Assembly (NCBI RefSeq): GCF_001758425.2
Contig: NZ_MDSS02000008.1
Coordinates: forward strand, 1 to 64,000
Length of the DNA stretch: 64,000 nt
Source: Nesterenkonia sp. PF2B19
Lineage (GTDB): Bacteria; Actinomycetota; Actinomycetes; Actinomycetales; Micrococcaceae
Direction: 5' to 3'
Part shown: in pieces, positions 51,309 to 62,026 of the stretch
Numbering within the stretch: the first letter of the stretch is position 1
How the letters are laid out: each line of letters opens with the position of its first letter
Position numbers and translations under genes: made by a program
Notes under the pieces: model-generated
Databases searched by the model: none
Told to the model about the DNA's origin: nothing
What the model saw: the letters and a program-made list of their open reading frames with translations, nothing else

Positions 51309-52553
51309 ATGAACCAGCTGCCCCTTGAGCCCACCTCTCCCCTCGCCCCCGAGGCCGGGAGCCTGAGCATCGGCGTCGTCGGCGCCGGCCAGTTCTCCAA
51401 GAGCTTCGCCACCCTCTGGGACCTCCACCCGAACGTCTCCCAGCTCTCCGTCACGGACCTGCAGCCCGAACGCGCCGAACAGCTCGCAGCCCACTACGAC
51501 GGCGCCACCGTGGTGGGCAGCTTCGAGGAGATGCTGGCCTCCGACGTCGACGCCGTGGCCATCTTCACCCAGCGCTGGACCCACGGCCCGCTCGTCCTGG
51601 CCGCCCTGGAGGCCGGCAAGCACGTGTACTCCGCCGTCCCCATGGCCGTGGAGCTCACCGAGATCGAACAGATCATCGCCGCCGTGGAGCGCACCGGACT
51701 CACCTACATGATGGGCGAGACCAGCTACTACAACCCCGCCACCGTGTATATGAGGGAGAAGATCCGCTCCGACGAGCTCGGCCAGGTCTTCTACTCCGAA
51801 GGAGACTACGTCCACGACATGGACCTCGGCTTCTACGCGGCCTATCAGTACAGCGGCGGCGAGAACTGGAAGGCCACCGCGAGCTACCCGCCCATGCTCT
51901 ACCCCACCCACGCGCTCGGCGGGGTCCTCGGCGCCCTCCCCGCCCACGCCGTCAGCGTGAGCTGCCTGGGGGTGAAGGACCGCCGGAACGACGGGGTCTT
52001 CGACCGCGAGGTGAGCATGTTCGACAACGACGTCTCCAATGCCACGGCCCTCTTCGAGCTCTCGGACGGAGGCTGCCTGCGCACCAATGAGATGCGTCGG
52101 GTCGGCTACCCCTGCCACATCCGCGAATCCCGTTTCCGGTTCTTCGGCACCGAGGCCAGCTTCGAGCAGCTCGCCCACCAGACGGTGTGGAACGACAAGA
52201 CCGAGTCCCGCGACATCTCCGCAGACTTCCTGCCGGTGCGGGACAGCAGCGGGGACACGGACCTGAGCGACGTCGACCCCGCGCTGCGTGCGGCCTTCAC
52301 CTCCGGCACCGCGCCCGTCCATGACCGGTCGCGTCTGCCCCACACCTTCGAGGGCGCGCCGAACGGTCACGAGGGCGCGCACCACTTCCTCGCGGACGAC
52401 TTCGTCCGCGCCGTGGTCACCGGAGAGCTCCCCCCGGTCAACGCCTGGCTGGCGGCGAAGTTCACCGCCCCCGGCATCGTGGCCCACGCCTCCGCCCGCG
52501 ACGGCGGCACCCGGATGGACATCCCGCACTTCGGCGACGGACCCGGCCGCTGA
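51309..52553 (+). CDS. Gfo/Idh/MocA-family oxidoreductase
   Basis: 414-residue NAD(P)-dependent sugar or cyclitol dehydrogenase. Rossmann motif IGVVGAGQFSKSFATLWDLHPNV near residues 18-40, the conserved EAGKHVYSAVPMAVELTEIEQI (variant of EKP lysine motif: the usual Lys is replaced in VPMA), and ETSYYNPATVYMREKI. Start ATG 51309 with GGAAGGA upstream. First gene of an operon with two permeases and a binding protein, so it likely oxidises the imported sugar; substrate unknown. Confidence 0.88.
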   Translation: MNQLPLEPTSPLAPEAGSLSIGVVGAGQFSKSFATLWDLHPNVSQLSVTDLQPERAEQLAAHYDGATVVGSFEEMLASDVDAVAIFTQRWTHGPLVLAALEAGKHVYSAVPMAVELTEIEQIIAAVERTGLTYMMGETSYYNPATVYMREKIRSDELGQVFYSEGDYVHDMDLGFYAAYQYSGGENWKATASYPPMLYPTHALGGVLGALPAHAVSVSCLGVKDRRNDGVFDREVSMFDNDVSNATALFELSDGGCLRTNEMRRVGYPCHIRESRFRFFGTEASFEQLAHQTVWNDKTESRDISADFLPVRDSSGDTDLSDVDPALRAAFTSGTAPVHDRSRLPHTFEGAPNGHEGAHHFLADDFVRAVVTGELPPVNAWLAAKFTAPGIVAHASARDGGTRMDIPHFGDGPGR

Positions 52554-52581
52554 ACGGCGTCCGGAGACCTGAGGGAGACCC

Positions 52582-53529
52582 GTGATGAGTGCTGTCGAGA
52601 ACCCTGCCCCGGCCCCGACGTCGTCCGGCGCCCACCGACTCCGACCGAAACGCGCCGTCGGCCGCCGGGATGACACCCGGCTCGCCCTGCTGTTCATCCT
52701 GCCCGCCCTGGTCGGCCTGCTGCTCTTCTACTTCTGGCCCCTGGTCCGCGGCATCTGGCTGAGCTTCACCTCCTGGGACATCCTGACCCCGGCCCGGTTC
52801 GTCGGACTGGCCAACTACCAAGAGATGATCTCCGACCCCGTCTTCTGGAACGCGGTGCGGGTGACCCTGCTGTACGTGGTCATCAACATTGGGATCCAGA
52901 CCGTGGTCGCCCTGGTGCTGGCGGTGCTGATGCAGCGTCTGAGCCGCTCGATCGTGCTGCGCTCGCTGGTGCTGACGCCGTTCCTGGTCTCCAACGTGGT
53001 CGCCGCCCTGGTGTTCCTGTGGATCCTGGACTTCCAACTCGGCATCGGGAACCATTTCCTGGAATGGCTGGGCGTGGGCCGGGTCGGCTTCTTCACCACC
53101 GAGGCTTGGGTGATCCCCACGATCGCGCTGGTCAACGTGTGGCGCCACATGGGATACACCGCCCTGCTGCTGTTCGCCGGTCTGCAGGCCATCCCCGGCA
53201 ACCTCTACGAGGCCGCGCGCGTGGACGGCGCCTCCGAGATCCGTCAGTTCTTCACCATCACCCTGCCGCTTCTGCGGCCCATCCTGGGGCTGGTGCTGAT
53301 CATCTCGGTGATCGGCTCGTTCCAGGTCTTCGACACCGTGGCGGTCACCACCGGCGGCGGCCCCGTCGACGCCTCCCGCGTGCTGCAGCTCTACATCTAT
53401 GACAACGCCTTCGGCCAGTTCAACTTCGGGTACGCCGCCGCGCTGAGCGTGGCGATGCTGGTGATCCTCATGGTGGTCACCGTCCTGCAGTACCGGGTGA
53501 CCCGGGCCGGCCAGACGGACCTGAACTGA
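52582..53529 (+). CDS. Carbohydrate ABC transporter permease (MalF-like)
   Basis: 315 residues, six membrane helices after a basic tail: RLALLFILPALVGLLLFYFWPLVRGIWLSFTSWD and the EAA loop EAARVDGASEIRQFFTITLPLLRPIL near residues 210-235. First of a permease pair for a CUT1 sugar importer. GAGGGAGA precedes ATGATG. Confidence 0.93.
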   Translation: MMSAVENPAPAPTSSGAHRLRPKRAVGRRDDTRLALLFILPALVGLLLFYFWPLVRGIWLSFTSWDILTPARFVGLANYQEMISDPVFWNAVRVTLLYVVINIGIQTVVALVLAVLMQRLSRSIVLRSLVLTPFLVSNVVAALVFLWILDFQLGIGNHFLEWLGVGRVGFFTTEAWVIPTIALVNVWRHMGYTALLLFAGLQAIPGNLYEAARVDGASEIRQFFTITLPLLRPILGLVLIISVIGSFQVFDTVAVTTGGGPVDASRVLQLYIYDNAFGQFNFGYAAALSVAMLVILMVVTVLQYRVTRAGQTDLN

Positions 53530-53543
53530 GGAAGGGGACGATC

Positions 53544-54500
53544 ATGAGCACCGCAGCCACCGCCACCGCCCGCGGCGCCGAGGAGGCGCGCCCCGCCGCA
53601 CGGCCGCCGTCAGGCACATCCCGACGCCGGCTCTCTCCAGGACGCGTCCTGGCTTGGACAGTGATGATCATCCTGCTGATCATCACACTGTTCCCCTTCT
53701 TCTGGATGCTGCGCACCGCACTGTCCAGCAACTCCGCGCTCTATGCCGAAGCCGTCTCCCTGATGCCGGCCGACGCCAACCTGGGAGGCTTCCAGCGGGT
53801 CTTCGGACTTCAGGAGACCGAGCAGGCCATCGCGGAGGGCGGCTCCGGCGCCTCGATCGACTTCTGGCGCTACCTGGTCAATACCGTCCTGGTCGCCACC
53901 GGGATCACCGTGTGCCAGGTCTTCTTCTCCGCCATGGCCGCCTACGCGTTCTCCCGGCTGCAGTGGAAGGGCCGGGACGTCGTCTTCGGGCTGTTCCTCC
54001 TCTCCCTGATGGTTCCGGTCATCTTCACCCTGCTGCCGAACTTCCTCCTGGTCCGCGAGCTGGGGCTGATCGACACCCTCCTGGGCATCATGCTCCCGAG
54101 CATGTTCATGACGCCGTTCGCGATCTTCTTCCTCCGACAGTTCTTCATGAACGTCCCCACCGAGGTGGAGGAGGCGGCGCTGATCGACGGCGCCGGGAGG
54201 GTCCGGGTGTTCTTCACCCTGATCATCCCGATGACGGCGGGGCCCATCGCGACCGTGTCGATCCTGACCTACATCACCGCCTGGAACGACTACCTGTGGC
54301 CGCTGATGGTCTCCTACACGGACGCCTCCCGCGTGCTCACCGTCGCACTGGGCAACTTCACGGAGCAGAGCCCGCAGACCGGGCCGGACTGGGCCGGACT
54401 GATGGCCGCGACGCTGGTCGCCGCTCTGCCCATGCTGCTGCTGTTCATGCTCTTCGCCCGACGGATCGTCAGCTCCATCGGCTTCAGCGGGATCAAATGA
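53544..54500 (+). CDS. Carbohydrate ABC transporter permease (MalG-like)
   Basis: 318 residues with six helices (VLAWTVMIILLIITLFPFFWMLRTALSS) and EAA loop EEAALIDGAGRVRVFFTLIIPMTAGPI near residues 209-235. Begins 14 bases after the MalF-like stop. Confidence 0.93.
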   Translation: MSTAATATARGAEEARPAARPPSGTSRRRLSPGRVLAWTVMIILLIITLFPFFWMLRTALSSNSALYAEAVSLMPADANLGGFQRVFGLQETEQAIAEGGSGASIDFWRYLVNTVLVATGITVCQVFFSAMAAYAFSRLQWKGRDVVFGLFLLSLMVPVIFTLLPNFLLVRELGLIDTLLGIMLPSMFMTPFAIFFLRQFFMNVPTEVEEAALIDGAGRVRVFFTLIIPMTAGPIATVSILTYITAWNDYLWPLMVSYTDASRVLTVALGNFTEQSPQTGPDWAGLMAATLVAALPMLLLFMLFARRIVSSIGFSGIK

Positions 54501-54511
54501 GGAGACCACAG

Positions 54512-55870
54512 ATGAGACGCGCACATTCGTCACGTGCCGCACGCCGCGGCGTCGGACTGGGGCTGGCCGCGTTGGCGGCGACCTCCGCCACCGGATGCGG
54601 GATCGCCCTGGGTGAGGACACCCTCGCCCTGGACTACTGGCTCTGGGACGCGAACCAGCTGCTGCCGTATCAGCACTGCGTCGACGCCTTCGAGGAGGAG
54701 AACCCGGACATCGAGGTCAGGATCAGCCAGTACGGCTTCGACGACTACTGGATGAAGCTCACCGCCGGCTTCGTCGCCGGCACCGCCCCGGACGTGTTCA
54801 CCGATCATCTCTCCCGGTACCCGGAGTACGTGCAGCGGGAGCTGCTGCTGGACCTCGACGCGCTGGAGGCCACCGCGGCGGTGGACGCCGAGGAGTTCCA
54901 CGACGGTCTGGCGGACCTCTGGGTCGGCGAGGACGGCGGCTGGTACGGCATGCCGAAGGACTTCGACACGGTGGCGATCTTCTACAACGAGCAGATGCTC
55001 GCCGACGCCGGGCTCACGCCCGCCGACCTCGAGGACCTGGACTGGAACCCCGATGACGGCGGCTCCTTCGAAGAGATCGTCGCCCGCCTCACCGTCGACT
55101 CCGACGGCAACCGCGGAGACGAGGAGGACTTCGACCCGGACGACGTCGCCGTCTACGGGCTGGCCTCGCAGGGCTCCGGCGGCACCTCCGGGCAGACCAT
55201 GTGGTCCTGGACTGCGGGGTCCACCGGATGGCGCTTCACCGACGCCGATGTGTGGGGCCAGGAGTACAACTTCGACGATCCTCGACTCCATGACTCTCTG
55301 GAGTGGCTGTTCGGCTTCGTGGACAAGGGGTACCTGGCCTCCTACGAGGAGGTGGGCGGCGATGCCAACGCCCAGCAGCAGCTCGGCTCCGAACAGGCCG
55401 CCATGTCCACCGACGGCTCCTGGATGCTGAACTCCTACACCCGGCTCGACGGCGTCGACGTCGGCATCGCTCGGCTTCCGGCGGGGCCCGCGGGTCACCC
55501 GGTGTCGATGTACAACGGGCTGGCCGACTCCATCAGCGCCGACACGGATCACCCGGAGGAGGCGGCGCGGTTCGTGGCCTTCCTGGGCTCGGAGACCTGT
55601 CAGAACATCGTCGGCGACGCCGCCGTCGTGCTCCCGGCTCGACCCGAGTCCACCGAGCGGGCCATCGAGGCCTTCGGTGAGCGCGGCATCGACGTCGCCC
55701 CCTTCACGGACCTGGTGGAGGCCGGGCACACCATGTTCTACCCGGTCACCGACCAGTTCGGCTCGATCGATGCGCTGATGACACCGGCCATGGACGAGAT
55801 CTACATCGGTGGTCGGGACGCCGAGACGCTGGCCGACCTCAACGAGCGGGTCAACGCCATGCTCGAGTGA
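54512..55870 (+). CDS. Extracellular solute-binding lipoprotein of sugar ABC transporter
   Basis: 452 residues. Lipoprotein signal: basic start, hydrophobic run and SATGCG lipobox near residue 28. Mature protein follows the CUT1 binding-protein pattern (LDYWLWDANQLLPYQHCVDAFEEENPDIEVRI, GTAPDVFTDHLSRYPEYV, GIPMPKDFDTVAIFYN-like YGMPKDFDTVAIFYNEQML). Starts 11 bases after the permease stop with AGGAGA. The operon has no ATP-binding gene, so it probably uses a shared MsmK-type ATPase encoded elsewhere. Confidence 0.92.
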   Translation: MRRAHSSRAARRGVGLGLAALAATSATGCGIALGEDTLALDYWLWDANQLLPYQHCVDAFEEENPDIEVRISQYGFDDYWMKLTAGFVAGTAPDVFTDHLSRYPEYVQRELLLDLDALEATAAVDAEEFHDGLADLWVGEDGGWYGMPKDFDTVAIFYNEQMLADAGLTPADLEDLDWNPDDGGSFEEIVARLTVDSDGNRGDEEDFDPDDVAVYGLASQGSGGTSGQTMWSWTAGSTGWRFTDADVWGQEYNFDDPRLHDSLEWLFGFVDKGYLASYEEVGGDANAQQQLGSEQAAMSTDGSWMLNSYTRLDGVDVGIARLPAGPAGHPVSMYNGLADSISADTDHPEEAARFVAFLGSETCQNIVGDAAVVLPARPESTERAIEAFGERGIDVAPFTDLVEAGHTMFYPVTDQFGSIDALMTPAMDEIYIGGRDAETLADLNERVNAMLE

Positions 55871-55914
55871 CCGCTCCAGCCGCGTCCGCGGGGGCCACGC
55901 GGCCCTGTTCAGAC

Positions 55915-55955
55915 AGGGCGGGCCCCTGAACCTGAGCGGTTCAGGGGCCCGCCCT
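55915..55955. terminator. 18-bp perfect bidirectional hairpin
   Basis: AGGGCGGGCCCCTGAACC and GGTTCAGGGGCCCGCCCT flank TGAGC. It lies between convergent genes (binding protein ending at 55870, purU ending at 55990) and likely stops both transcripts. Confidence 0.85.
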
Positions 55956-55989
55956 CACCGGCGCGGATGCTCTGCGGCTGATCCGCAGC

Positions 55990-56859
55990 TCAGCGGAGCA
56001 CGACGGTCTTGCCGCCGTGGAGGATGACCCGGCCTTCGGCGTGCCAGCGCACCGCATCGGAGAGCGCCTTGCATTCGGTGTCCCGTCCGGCGGCCACCAG
56101 GTCCTCAGGTCCGTGGGTGTGGTCCACATCCAGCACCTGCTGGGCGATGATGGGACCCTCATCGAGCTCGCTGTTCACGTAGTGCGCCGTGGCGCCGACG
56201 GTCTTCACACCGCGCTCGAAGGCCTGGTGGTAGGGCTTGGCTCCCTTGAAGCTGGGCAGGAACGAATGGTGGATGTTGATCACCCGTCCCTCCATGCGAG
56301 TGGCCAAGGAGTCGCTGAGGATCTGCATGTACCGGGCCAGCACCACCAGGTCGATCTCCAGGCGATCCACCAGGTCCAGCAGCTGCTGCTCGGCCTGCGG
56401 CTTCGTCTCCGGGGTCACCGGGATATGGACGAACGGCACATCATGCCATTCGACCAGCCGCTGATGATCCGGATGGTTGGACACCACCGCGACGATCTCG
56501 ATGGGCAGATCACCCTTCCGGGTGCGGAAGAGCAGGTCGTTGAGGCAGTGTTCGAACTTCGAGACCATCACCAGCACACGGGGCTTGGCATCAGCGGCCC
56601 GCAGCGACCAGTTCATGCCGAAGCGCTCCGCCACCGGGGCCAGGTCCGCCTCCACAGCGGCCAGGGCGGCGGCAGCGTCGTCTGGGTCCCCACTCTCGGC
56701 CCGTGCCCGCAGGAAGAAGCGTCCCGCCCGCGGGTCGTTGAACTGGGCCAGCTCCATGATGTTGCACCCGTGGGCCAGAAGCACCTCGCTCACGGCATGG
56801 ACGATCCCCAAGGTGGAAGGGCAGTCCAGGGTCAGGATCATCCCACGGTCGCTGGGCAT
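55990..56859 (-). CDS. purU: Formyltetrahydrofolate deformylase
   Basis: Hydrolyses 10-formyl-THF to formate and THF. 289 residues with an N-terminal ACT domain (LTLDCPSTLGIVHAVSEVLLAHGCNIMEL) and a formyltransferase-like domain with KFEHCLNDLLFRTRKGDLPIEIVAVVSNH, INIHHSFLPSFKGAKPYHQAFERGVKTVGATAHYV and DEGPIIAQ. Last gene of the sarcosine operon; it overlaps soxG by 22 bases and releases THF from the one-carbon units made there. Confidence 0.94.
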   Translation of the reverse strand: MPSDRGMILTLDCPSTLGIVHAVSEVLLAHGCNIMELAQFNDPRAGRFFLRARAESGDPDDAAAALAAVEADLAPVAERFGMNWSLRAADAKPRVLVMVSKFEHCLNDLLFRTRKGDLPIEIVAVVSNHPDHQRLVEWHDVPFVHIPVTPETKPQAEQQLLDLVDRLEIDLVVLARYMQILSDSLATRMEGRVINIHHSFLPSFKGAKPYHQAFERGVKTVGATAHYVNSELDEGPIIAQQVLDVDHTHGPEDLVAAGRDTECKALSDAVRWHAEGRVILHGGKTVVLR

Positions 56860-57572
56860 GTGGCCTCCTCAGGCTGGTCGGTCGGGGTCGAGGCCGGCCG
56901 GTGCTCACGTGAGGCGTCGAGCAGCCAGCGGGCCACATGGTCGGCGAAGGAGATCCGCGGCATCACGCGGAACGTATCCGAGTCGGGGCCCTCGTCATGC
57001 CCGTTCCCGGTGCCGGTTCCAGTGCCGGTTCCAGTGCCGGTTCCAGAGCCGGTTCCAGTGCGCCACAGCAGCACCGGCACCAGGCTCAGCGTGGTCACCA
57101 CCGCGGAGCCGGGCGGCAGCCCCCGAGGGTGCAGGTCCACCGGCACGCCCTTCTCCAGCACGTCGCGGGCACGATCCCCGGAGATCTCCAGGATCGTCCG
57201 GTTGGCGGAGAGGTCCACCACCTGGCCGGGGTGCTCCCCCAACGCGTCGGTCAGCGCGACCAGCAGGTCGTGACGATCGGTCTCGGCGACGACGAGGAAC
57301 TCGTCGGGCGCCAGCCACAGGGCCGCCGTCGTGGCGGGGTCTCCGCACACTTCGCCGACGCCGGAGGGAAGCCCGGCGTCCAGGGCCTCGGAGATCGCCT
57401 GGTGCGCCGCACCTCCCGGAGTCGCCCGGACTCCGATCTGTGTGGTGAACGCGATCTCCCGGACGCTGAAGCGCTCCGGGGCCGCGGCGGAGCCTGCGGC
57501 GAGGCTCTGGTGCAGATGCGCCAGTGGGGACCGTCTGAGCGCGGCGGGTCCTGACGTGTGGATCTCAGCCAT
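56838..57572 (-). CDS. soxG: Sarcosine oxidase gamma subunit
   Basis: Smallest folate-associated subunit of the heterotetrameric sarcosine oxidase. 244 residues from ATG 57572, overlapping the soxA stop by 8 bases. Core features [46 protein letters not shown] and C-terminal [17 protein letters not shown]. Between two conserved strands it carries a GTGTGTGTGTGTG insert coded by a 12-base DNA repeat, absent from the usual family sequence. Confidence 0.92.
   Translation of the reverse strand: MAEIHTSGPAALRRSPLAHLHQSLAAGSAAAPERFSVREIAFTTQIGVRATPGGAAHQAISEALDAGLPSGVGEVCGDPATTAALWLAPDEFLVVAETDRHDLLVALTDALGEHPGQVVDLSANRTILEISGDRARDVLEKGVPVDLHPRGLPPGSAVVTTLSLVPVLLWRTGTGSGTGTGTGTGTGTGNGHDEGPDSDTFRVMPRISFADHVARWLLDASREHRPASTPTDQPEEATCPATVG
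57003..57059 (-). repeat. 12-bp in-frame repeat in soxG (GTGT)
   Basis: On the plus strand, repeats of CCGGTTCCAGTG (about four and a half copies, one with AGAG) encode alternating Gly-Thr in SoxG. In frame, so length changes are tolerated. Confidence 0.8.
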
Positions 57573-60480
57573 CGCGGCGACTCCCTTCCGGGTCGTAGAG
57601 GACGGTGGGTTGGATGAGGACGTCGACGAGTCGGCCGTCCACCGGGGTGCGCAGCGTCTCACCGATGCGCTCTCGGCCCCGGGAGATCAGCGCCAACCCG
57701 AAGGTCCGGCCCAGGGCGGCCGACCGGTACGACGAGGTCACCCAACCCTCCATGGGCACCGGAATCTGGGCGACGTCGGTGTCGGCGGCGATCAGCTGCG
57801 CCCCTTCGAGGAGTCGGTGCTCCGGGTCCGCCGGCAGCACGGAGACCAGCTGCTTGCGGTCTTCGCGCTGGTTGTCCGGACGCGCGTAGGAACGCTTGCC
57901 GATGAAGTCCTTGCGGGTCGAGACGACCCACTCCATGCCGGCGTCCTGGGGCGTGACGGTGCCGTCGGTGTCCTGTCCGACGATGATGTACCCCTTCTCG
58001 GCGCGCAGCACGTGCATGGTCTCGGTGCCATAGGGTGTGATGCCGTAGGGAGCCCCCGCCGCGGCGATGTCCTCCCAGACCTGTGCCCCGTACCAGGAGG
58101 CCACATTGACCTCGAAGGCCAGCTCCCCGGAGAAGGAGATCCGGCAGACCCTGGCGGGGATGCCGGAGGCCAGAGTCGTCTCCCGGAAGGCCATGAACTC
58201 GAAGGCCTCCGCAGAGACGTCCAGGTCGGGGGCCAGCTCAGCGATGACGTCGCGGGACCTCGGCCCGGCCACAGCCACGGTGGCGTACTGCTCCGTGACC
58301 GAGGTGCACGTGACGTCCAGGTCCGTCCACTCGGTCTGCAGCCACTCCTCCAGCCAATCCAGGACACCGGCCGCCCCACCGGTCGTGGTGGTCATCAGAT
58401 ACCGGTCCTCGTCCAGACGCAGGGTCACACCGTCGTCGAAGATCATCCCGTCAGCGCCACACATCACCCCGTAGCGGGCCTTGCCCGGAGCGAGCTTCTT
58501 GAACGCGTTCGTGTAGATGCGGTTGAGGAACTCTCCGGAGTCGGTCCCGCGGATCTCGATCTTGCCCAGGGTGGTGGCGTCCATGAACCCCACTGACTCC
58601 CGCACCGCGGCGCACTCACGAAGCACCGCCTCGTCCATCGACTCACCCTCCTGGGGGAAGTACCAGGGGCGCTTCCACTGGCCGACGTCCTCGAAGACAG
58701 CCCCGTGGGCCACGTGCCAGGAATGCATCGGCGTGATCCGGGCCGGGTCGAAGAGATCTCCACGACGCCGTCCGGCCAGTGCGGCGAAGGACACCGGTGT
58801 GTACGGGGGCCGGAAGGCAGTGATCCCGATTCCCTGCGGGTTCTCCTTGCCCAGCAGCACCGCCAACGCGCCGATCAGCGCCGCACTGCTCGTCTTGCCC
58901 TGGTCATGGGCGGTGGAGATCGAGGTGTACCGCTTGACGTGCTCCACCGAGCGCATCCCGGCCCCAGCGGCGCGCATCACATCGGCCACCGTCTGATCCC
59001 GCTGAAAGTCCACGAAATGGTTCCGGTACGCCTCGGCGTCGGCGAGATCTTCATGGCCCGGCGCCGGCACAAGCCATACCGGACGGGCGGGTGCCAGAGC
59101 CTCCGGATCCGCCTGAGGAACCTGCGGGGTGCGGGCGAAGCCTGTGTCACCGGCTGCCGCGGCCCCAGCGTCGGCACCTTCCTGCAGCGCCCCAGCAAGG
59201 TCGAGGCAGCCGTTGATCATGCCCGCGGTCCGCTGGCCGGCCACCGGCCTCTCCGGCACGAAGGCCGCCAGGGAGTCTTCCCAGCGGATCGCGCCCTGCC
59301 GCTGAGTGTGCAGGTGGATGGTCGGGGTGAATCCCCCGGAGAGGGCGAGCACATCGGTCTCGACCACCGTGACCGCACCGGTGAGCGTGCCGTCCTCGGC
59401 CAACCCGCTGATGCGCACGGCCGACAGGTCTCCCTGATCGTCAGCATCAGTGCCCGCCACCACGGAACCGGCGTGCACGGGCACGCCCGCGGCCTGAGCA
59501 CTCAGGGCGCGCTCCGAGAGCTCCGGCCGGGAATCGACCACCGCGGCAACCTCGCCTCCAGCCTGCTGAAGATCCTCCACCAGGTCATAGACCCAGTCCC
59601 CGGTGGTCGCGATGACGGTCCGCTCACCGGCCAACACGCCGTAGCGGTTGAGGTAGCTGCGCACCGCACTCGCCAGCATGATGCCCGGGCGGTCGTTGTC
59701 CGCGAAGACCAGGTGCCTCTCATGGGCGCCGGTCGCCAGCACGACCTGAGAGGCCCGGATGTGCCATACCCGCTCGCGCGACACCCCATCGGCCCCGGCT
59801 CCCGAGAGATGGGCGCGCCGGCGTTCTACGGCGACCAGGTAGTTCGCGTCATAGCTGCCGATGGCCGTGGTGCGCTGCAGGTGCACGCTCTCCGGGCTGT
59901 CCGCCAGTTCTCCGACCACACCGGTGATCCAGGCCCGCGCGGGCTGTCCGTCGATGCGCGCGCTGCGGCGGTCCAACAGCTCGCCGCCGGCCTCGGCCTG
60001 CTCGTCCACCAGCATCACCCGCGCACCCGAGCGGGCGGCCTCACGGGCGGCGGCCAGACCGGCGGCCCCGGCACCGACCACCAGCACGTCGGTGTGGACG
60101 TGCTTGTGGTCGTAGTAGGCCTCGTCAGCGGCAGGGTCCAGGGTCCCCAGCCCGGACAGCAATCGGACGTCCAGTCCGTCGGTGAGCTCCACCGCAGGCG
60201 CGGAGAGCATCGATTCGGTCACGGCCCCCGGCTGGTCGCCGCGCACGGAGATCAACGCATTGGGCTCCTCCACGCCGGCCGCGAAGATGCCCCGAGGGCG
60301 ACCCAAGTAGATGGAGTCACCCACCCGCAGCCTCCCGGAGGCGAGCATCGCGCTGGCCACGGTGTCACCCTGCACCCCGCTGATCGTCTCACCGTCGAGG
60401 GTGAAGCGGCGGGGCCGGGTGGTCTCCACACGGGCATGGGGTGCCGCCGCAGCAGGCAGGCGGCGCGAGGTCACGGTCAT
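57565..60480 (-). CDS. soxA: Sarcosine oxidase alpha subunit
   Basis: 971 residues. N-terminal 100 residues resemble the Fer2-like domain ([28 protein letters not shown]), then the NAD/FAD domain with [35 protein letters not shown] near 135-168, and a C-terminal GcvT-type folate-binding half starting near residue 600 ([65 protein letters not shown]). It passes the one-carbon unit to THF. ATG overlaps the soxD stop (ATGA). Confidence 0.95.
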   Translation of the reverse strand: MTVTSRRLPAAAAPHARVETTRPRRFTLDGETISGVQGDTVASAMLASGRLRVGDSIYLGRPRGIFAAGVEEPNALISVRGDQPGAVTESMLSAPAVELTDGLDVRLLSGLGTLDPAADEAYYDHKHVHTDVLVVGAGAAGLAAAREAARSGARVMLVDEQAEAGGELLDRRSARIDGQPARAWITGVVGELADSPESVHLQRTTAIGSYDANYLVAVERRRAHLSGAGADGVSRERVWHIRASQVVLATGAHERHLVFADNDRPGIMLASAVRSYLNRYGVLAGERTVIATTGDWVYDLVEDLQQAGGEVAAVVDSRPELSERALSAQAAGVPVHAGSVVAGTDADDQGDLSAVRISGLAEDGTLTGAVTVVETDVLALSGGFTPTIHLHTQRQGAIRWEDSLAAFVPERPVAGQRTAGMINGCLDLAGALQEGADAGAAAAGDTGFARTPQVPQADPEALAPARPVWLVPAPGHEDLADAEAYRNHFVDFQRDQTVADVMRAAGAGMRSVEHVKRYTSISTAHDQGKTSSAALIGALAVLLGKENPQGIGITAFRPPYTPVSFAALAGRRRGDLFDPARITPMHSWHVAHGAVFEDVGQWKRPWYFPQEGESMDEAVLRECAAVRESVGFMDATTLGKIEIRGTDSGEFLNRIYTNAFKKLAPGKARYGVMCGADGMIFDDGVTLRLDEDRYLMTTTTGGAAGVLDWLEEWLQTEWTDLDVTCTSVTEQYATVAVAGPRSRDVIAELAPDLDVSAEAFEFMAFRETTLASGIPARVCRISFSGELAFEVNVASWYGAQVWEDIAAAGAPYGITPYGTETMHVLRAEKGYIIVGQDTDGTVTPQDAGMEWVVSTRKDFIGKRSYARPDNQREDRKQLVSVLPADPEHRLLEGAQLIAADTDVAQIPVPMEGWVTSSYRSAALGRTFGLALISRGRERIGETLRTPVDGRLVDVLIQPTVLYDPEGSRRDG

Positions 60481-60779
60481 GGGTGGGCTCCTTCCTGCGG
60501 ACCCTGGGGAAGGTCGGTCATCCGCCCGACGGGACGGGTCTCGTGGAACTCATAGGTGACGGTGTCCCGCACGGCGTCGAACCATTTCCGGCACCCCAGG
60601 GCGTGGACCCACCGTTCGGCGAATCGTCCCTTGGTGTTGTCCCGGTAGAACAGGAAACGCGCCCATGCGGCGTCGTCGAGGGCGTGCGGGTCCTCCGGGT
60701 AGGAGACCTCCGCCTGGCCCCCATAGGTGAACTCGTTCTCATTGCGGGGTCCGCAGTGCGGACAAGGGATGAGCATCAT
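60477..60779 (-). CDS. soxD: Sarcosine oxidase delta subunit
   Basis: 100-residue zinc-binding subunit. Start [21 protein letters not shown] with Cys and His ligands, then [17 protein letters not shown]. Lies 30 bases after soxB. Confidence 0.94.
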   Translation of the reverse strand: MMLIPCPHCGPRNENEFTYGGQAEVSYPEDPHALDDAAWARFLFYRDNTKGRFAERWVHALGCRKWFDAVRDTVTYEFHETRPVGRMTDLPQGPQEGAHP

Positions 60780-60809
60780 GTCAGGACCTCTTCGGGGAAG
60801 ACGTGGGGG

Positions 60810-62026
60810 TCAGTGGGCGACGGCGGCGGCACCGTGTTCGTCGATGAGGTGCCCGGTCTCGAACCGGTCCAGGGCGAACGGCGCGTTGAGCGGATGGGGT
60901 TCGTCGTGGGCGATCGTGTGGGCGAAGGTGTACCCGGACGCCGGGGTCCCCTTGAAGCCGCCGGTCCCCCAGCCGCAGTTCACGTAGAGCTGGTCGACCG
61001 GCGTCTTGGAGATGATCGGCGAGGCGTCCAACGTGGTGTCCACGATCCCGCCCCAGGTGCGCAGCACGTGCGCCCGAGCGAAGATCGGGAACAGCTCCAC
61101 TGCGGCAGCCATCTGCTCCTCGATGCCGTGGAACGCCCCGCGCTGCCCGTAGCCCACGTACTGGTCGATCCCAGCCCCCATGACCAGCTCGCCCTTGTGC
61201 GCCTGAGAGACGTAGACGTGGACATGGTTCGACATCACCACCGTGGGGTGCACCGGCTCGAACAGCTCCGAGACCAGCGCCTGCAGCGGATGGGACTGGA
61301 TCGGCAGCTCCAGGCCGGCCAGCCCGGCGACCACCGAAGAATGCCCGGCCGCTGCGAGGGCGACCTTCCCCGCGTGGATCCGGCCTCTACTGGTCTCCAC
61401 CCCGGTGACCCGGTCCCCCTCGAAGAGGAACCCGGTGACCTCGCAGTTCTGGATCAGATCCACTCCGAGCTCGGAGGCGCGCCGCGCCAAGGCCCAGGCC
61501 ACATGGTCATGCTTGGCGATCCCTGCCCGCGGCTGGAAGGTCGCCCCCATCACCGGGTACCGGATGTCGTCACCGATGTTGAGGATCGGGCAGACCTCTT
61601 TGACCTCCTGCGGGCTCAGCCACTCGGCGTCGACCCCGTTGAGCTTATTGGCCTCCACCCGCCGCACCGACTCCCGGACGTCCTCCAGGGTGTGCGCCAG
61701 ATTCAGCACTCCGCGCTGGGAGAAGAGGAAGTCATAGTCCAGTCGTCGGGCAGCTGCTCCCAGAGCTTCAGGGACTGCTCATAGATCGCCGCGCTCTCAT
61801 CCCAGAGGTAGTTCGAGCGGATGATCGCCGTATTGCGGGCCATGTTCCCACCGGCCAGCCACCCTCGCTCCACCACCGCGACATTGGTGATCCCGTGGTG
61901 AGCTGCCAGATAGTACGCGGTGGCCAGCCCATGGCCCCCTCCACCGACGATCACCACGTCATAGGACCGCTTCGGCTCCGGGTTGCTCCAGAGGAAATCC
62001 GGGTGCTCCGGCAGCATCTCAGCCAT
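60810..62026 (-). CDS. soxB: Sarcosine oxidase beta subunit, frame broken near 61742
   Basis: FAD/FMN-bearing catalytic subunit. Frame one from ATG 62026: [51 protein letters not shown], to QLPDD; frame two, one base later: [37 protein letters not shown], the FMN-histidine region [17 protein letters not shown], and C-terminal [16 protein letters not shown]. Adding one C in the GACGACTGG near 61742 gives 405 residues, exactly family length. ATG overlaps the glyA TGA by one base (TGATG). Confidence 0.93.
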
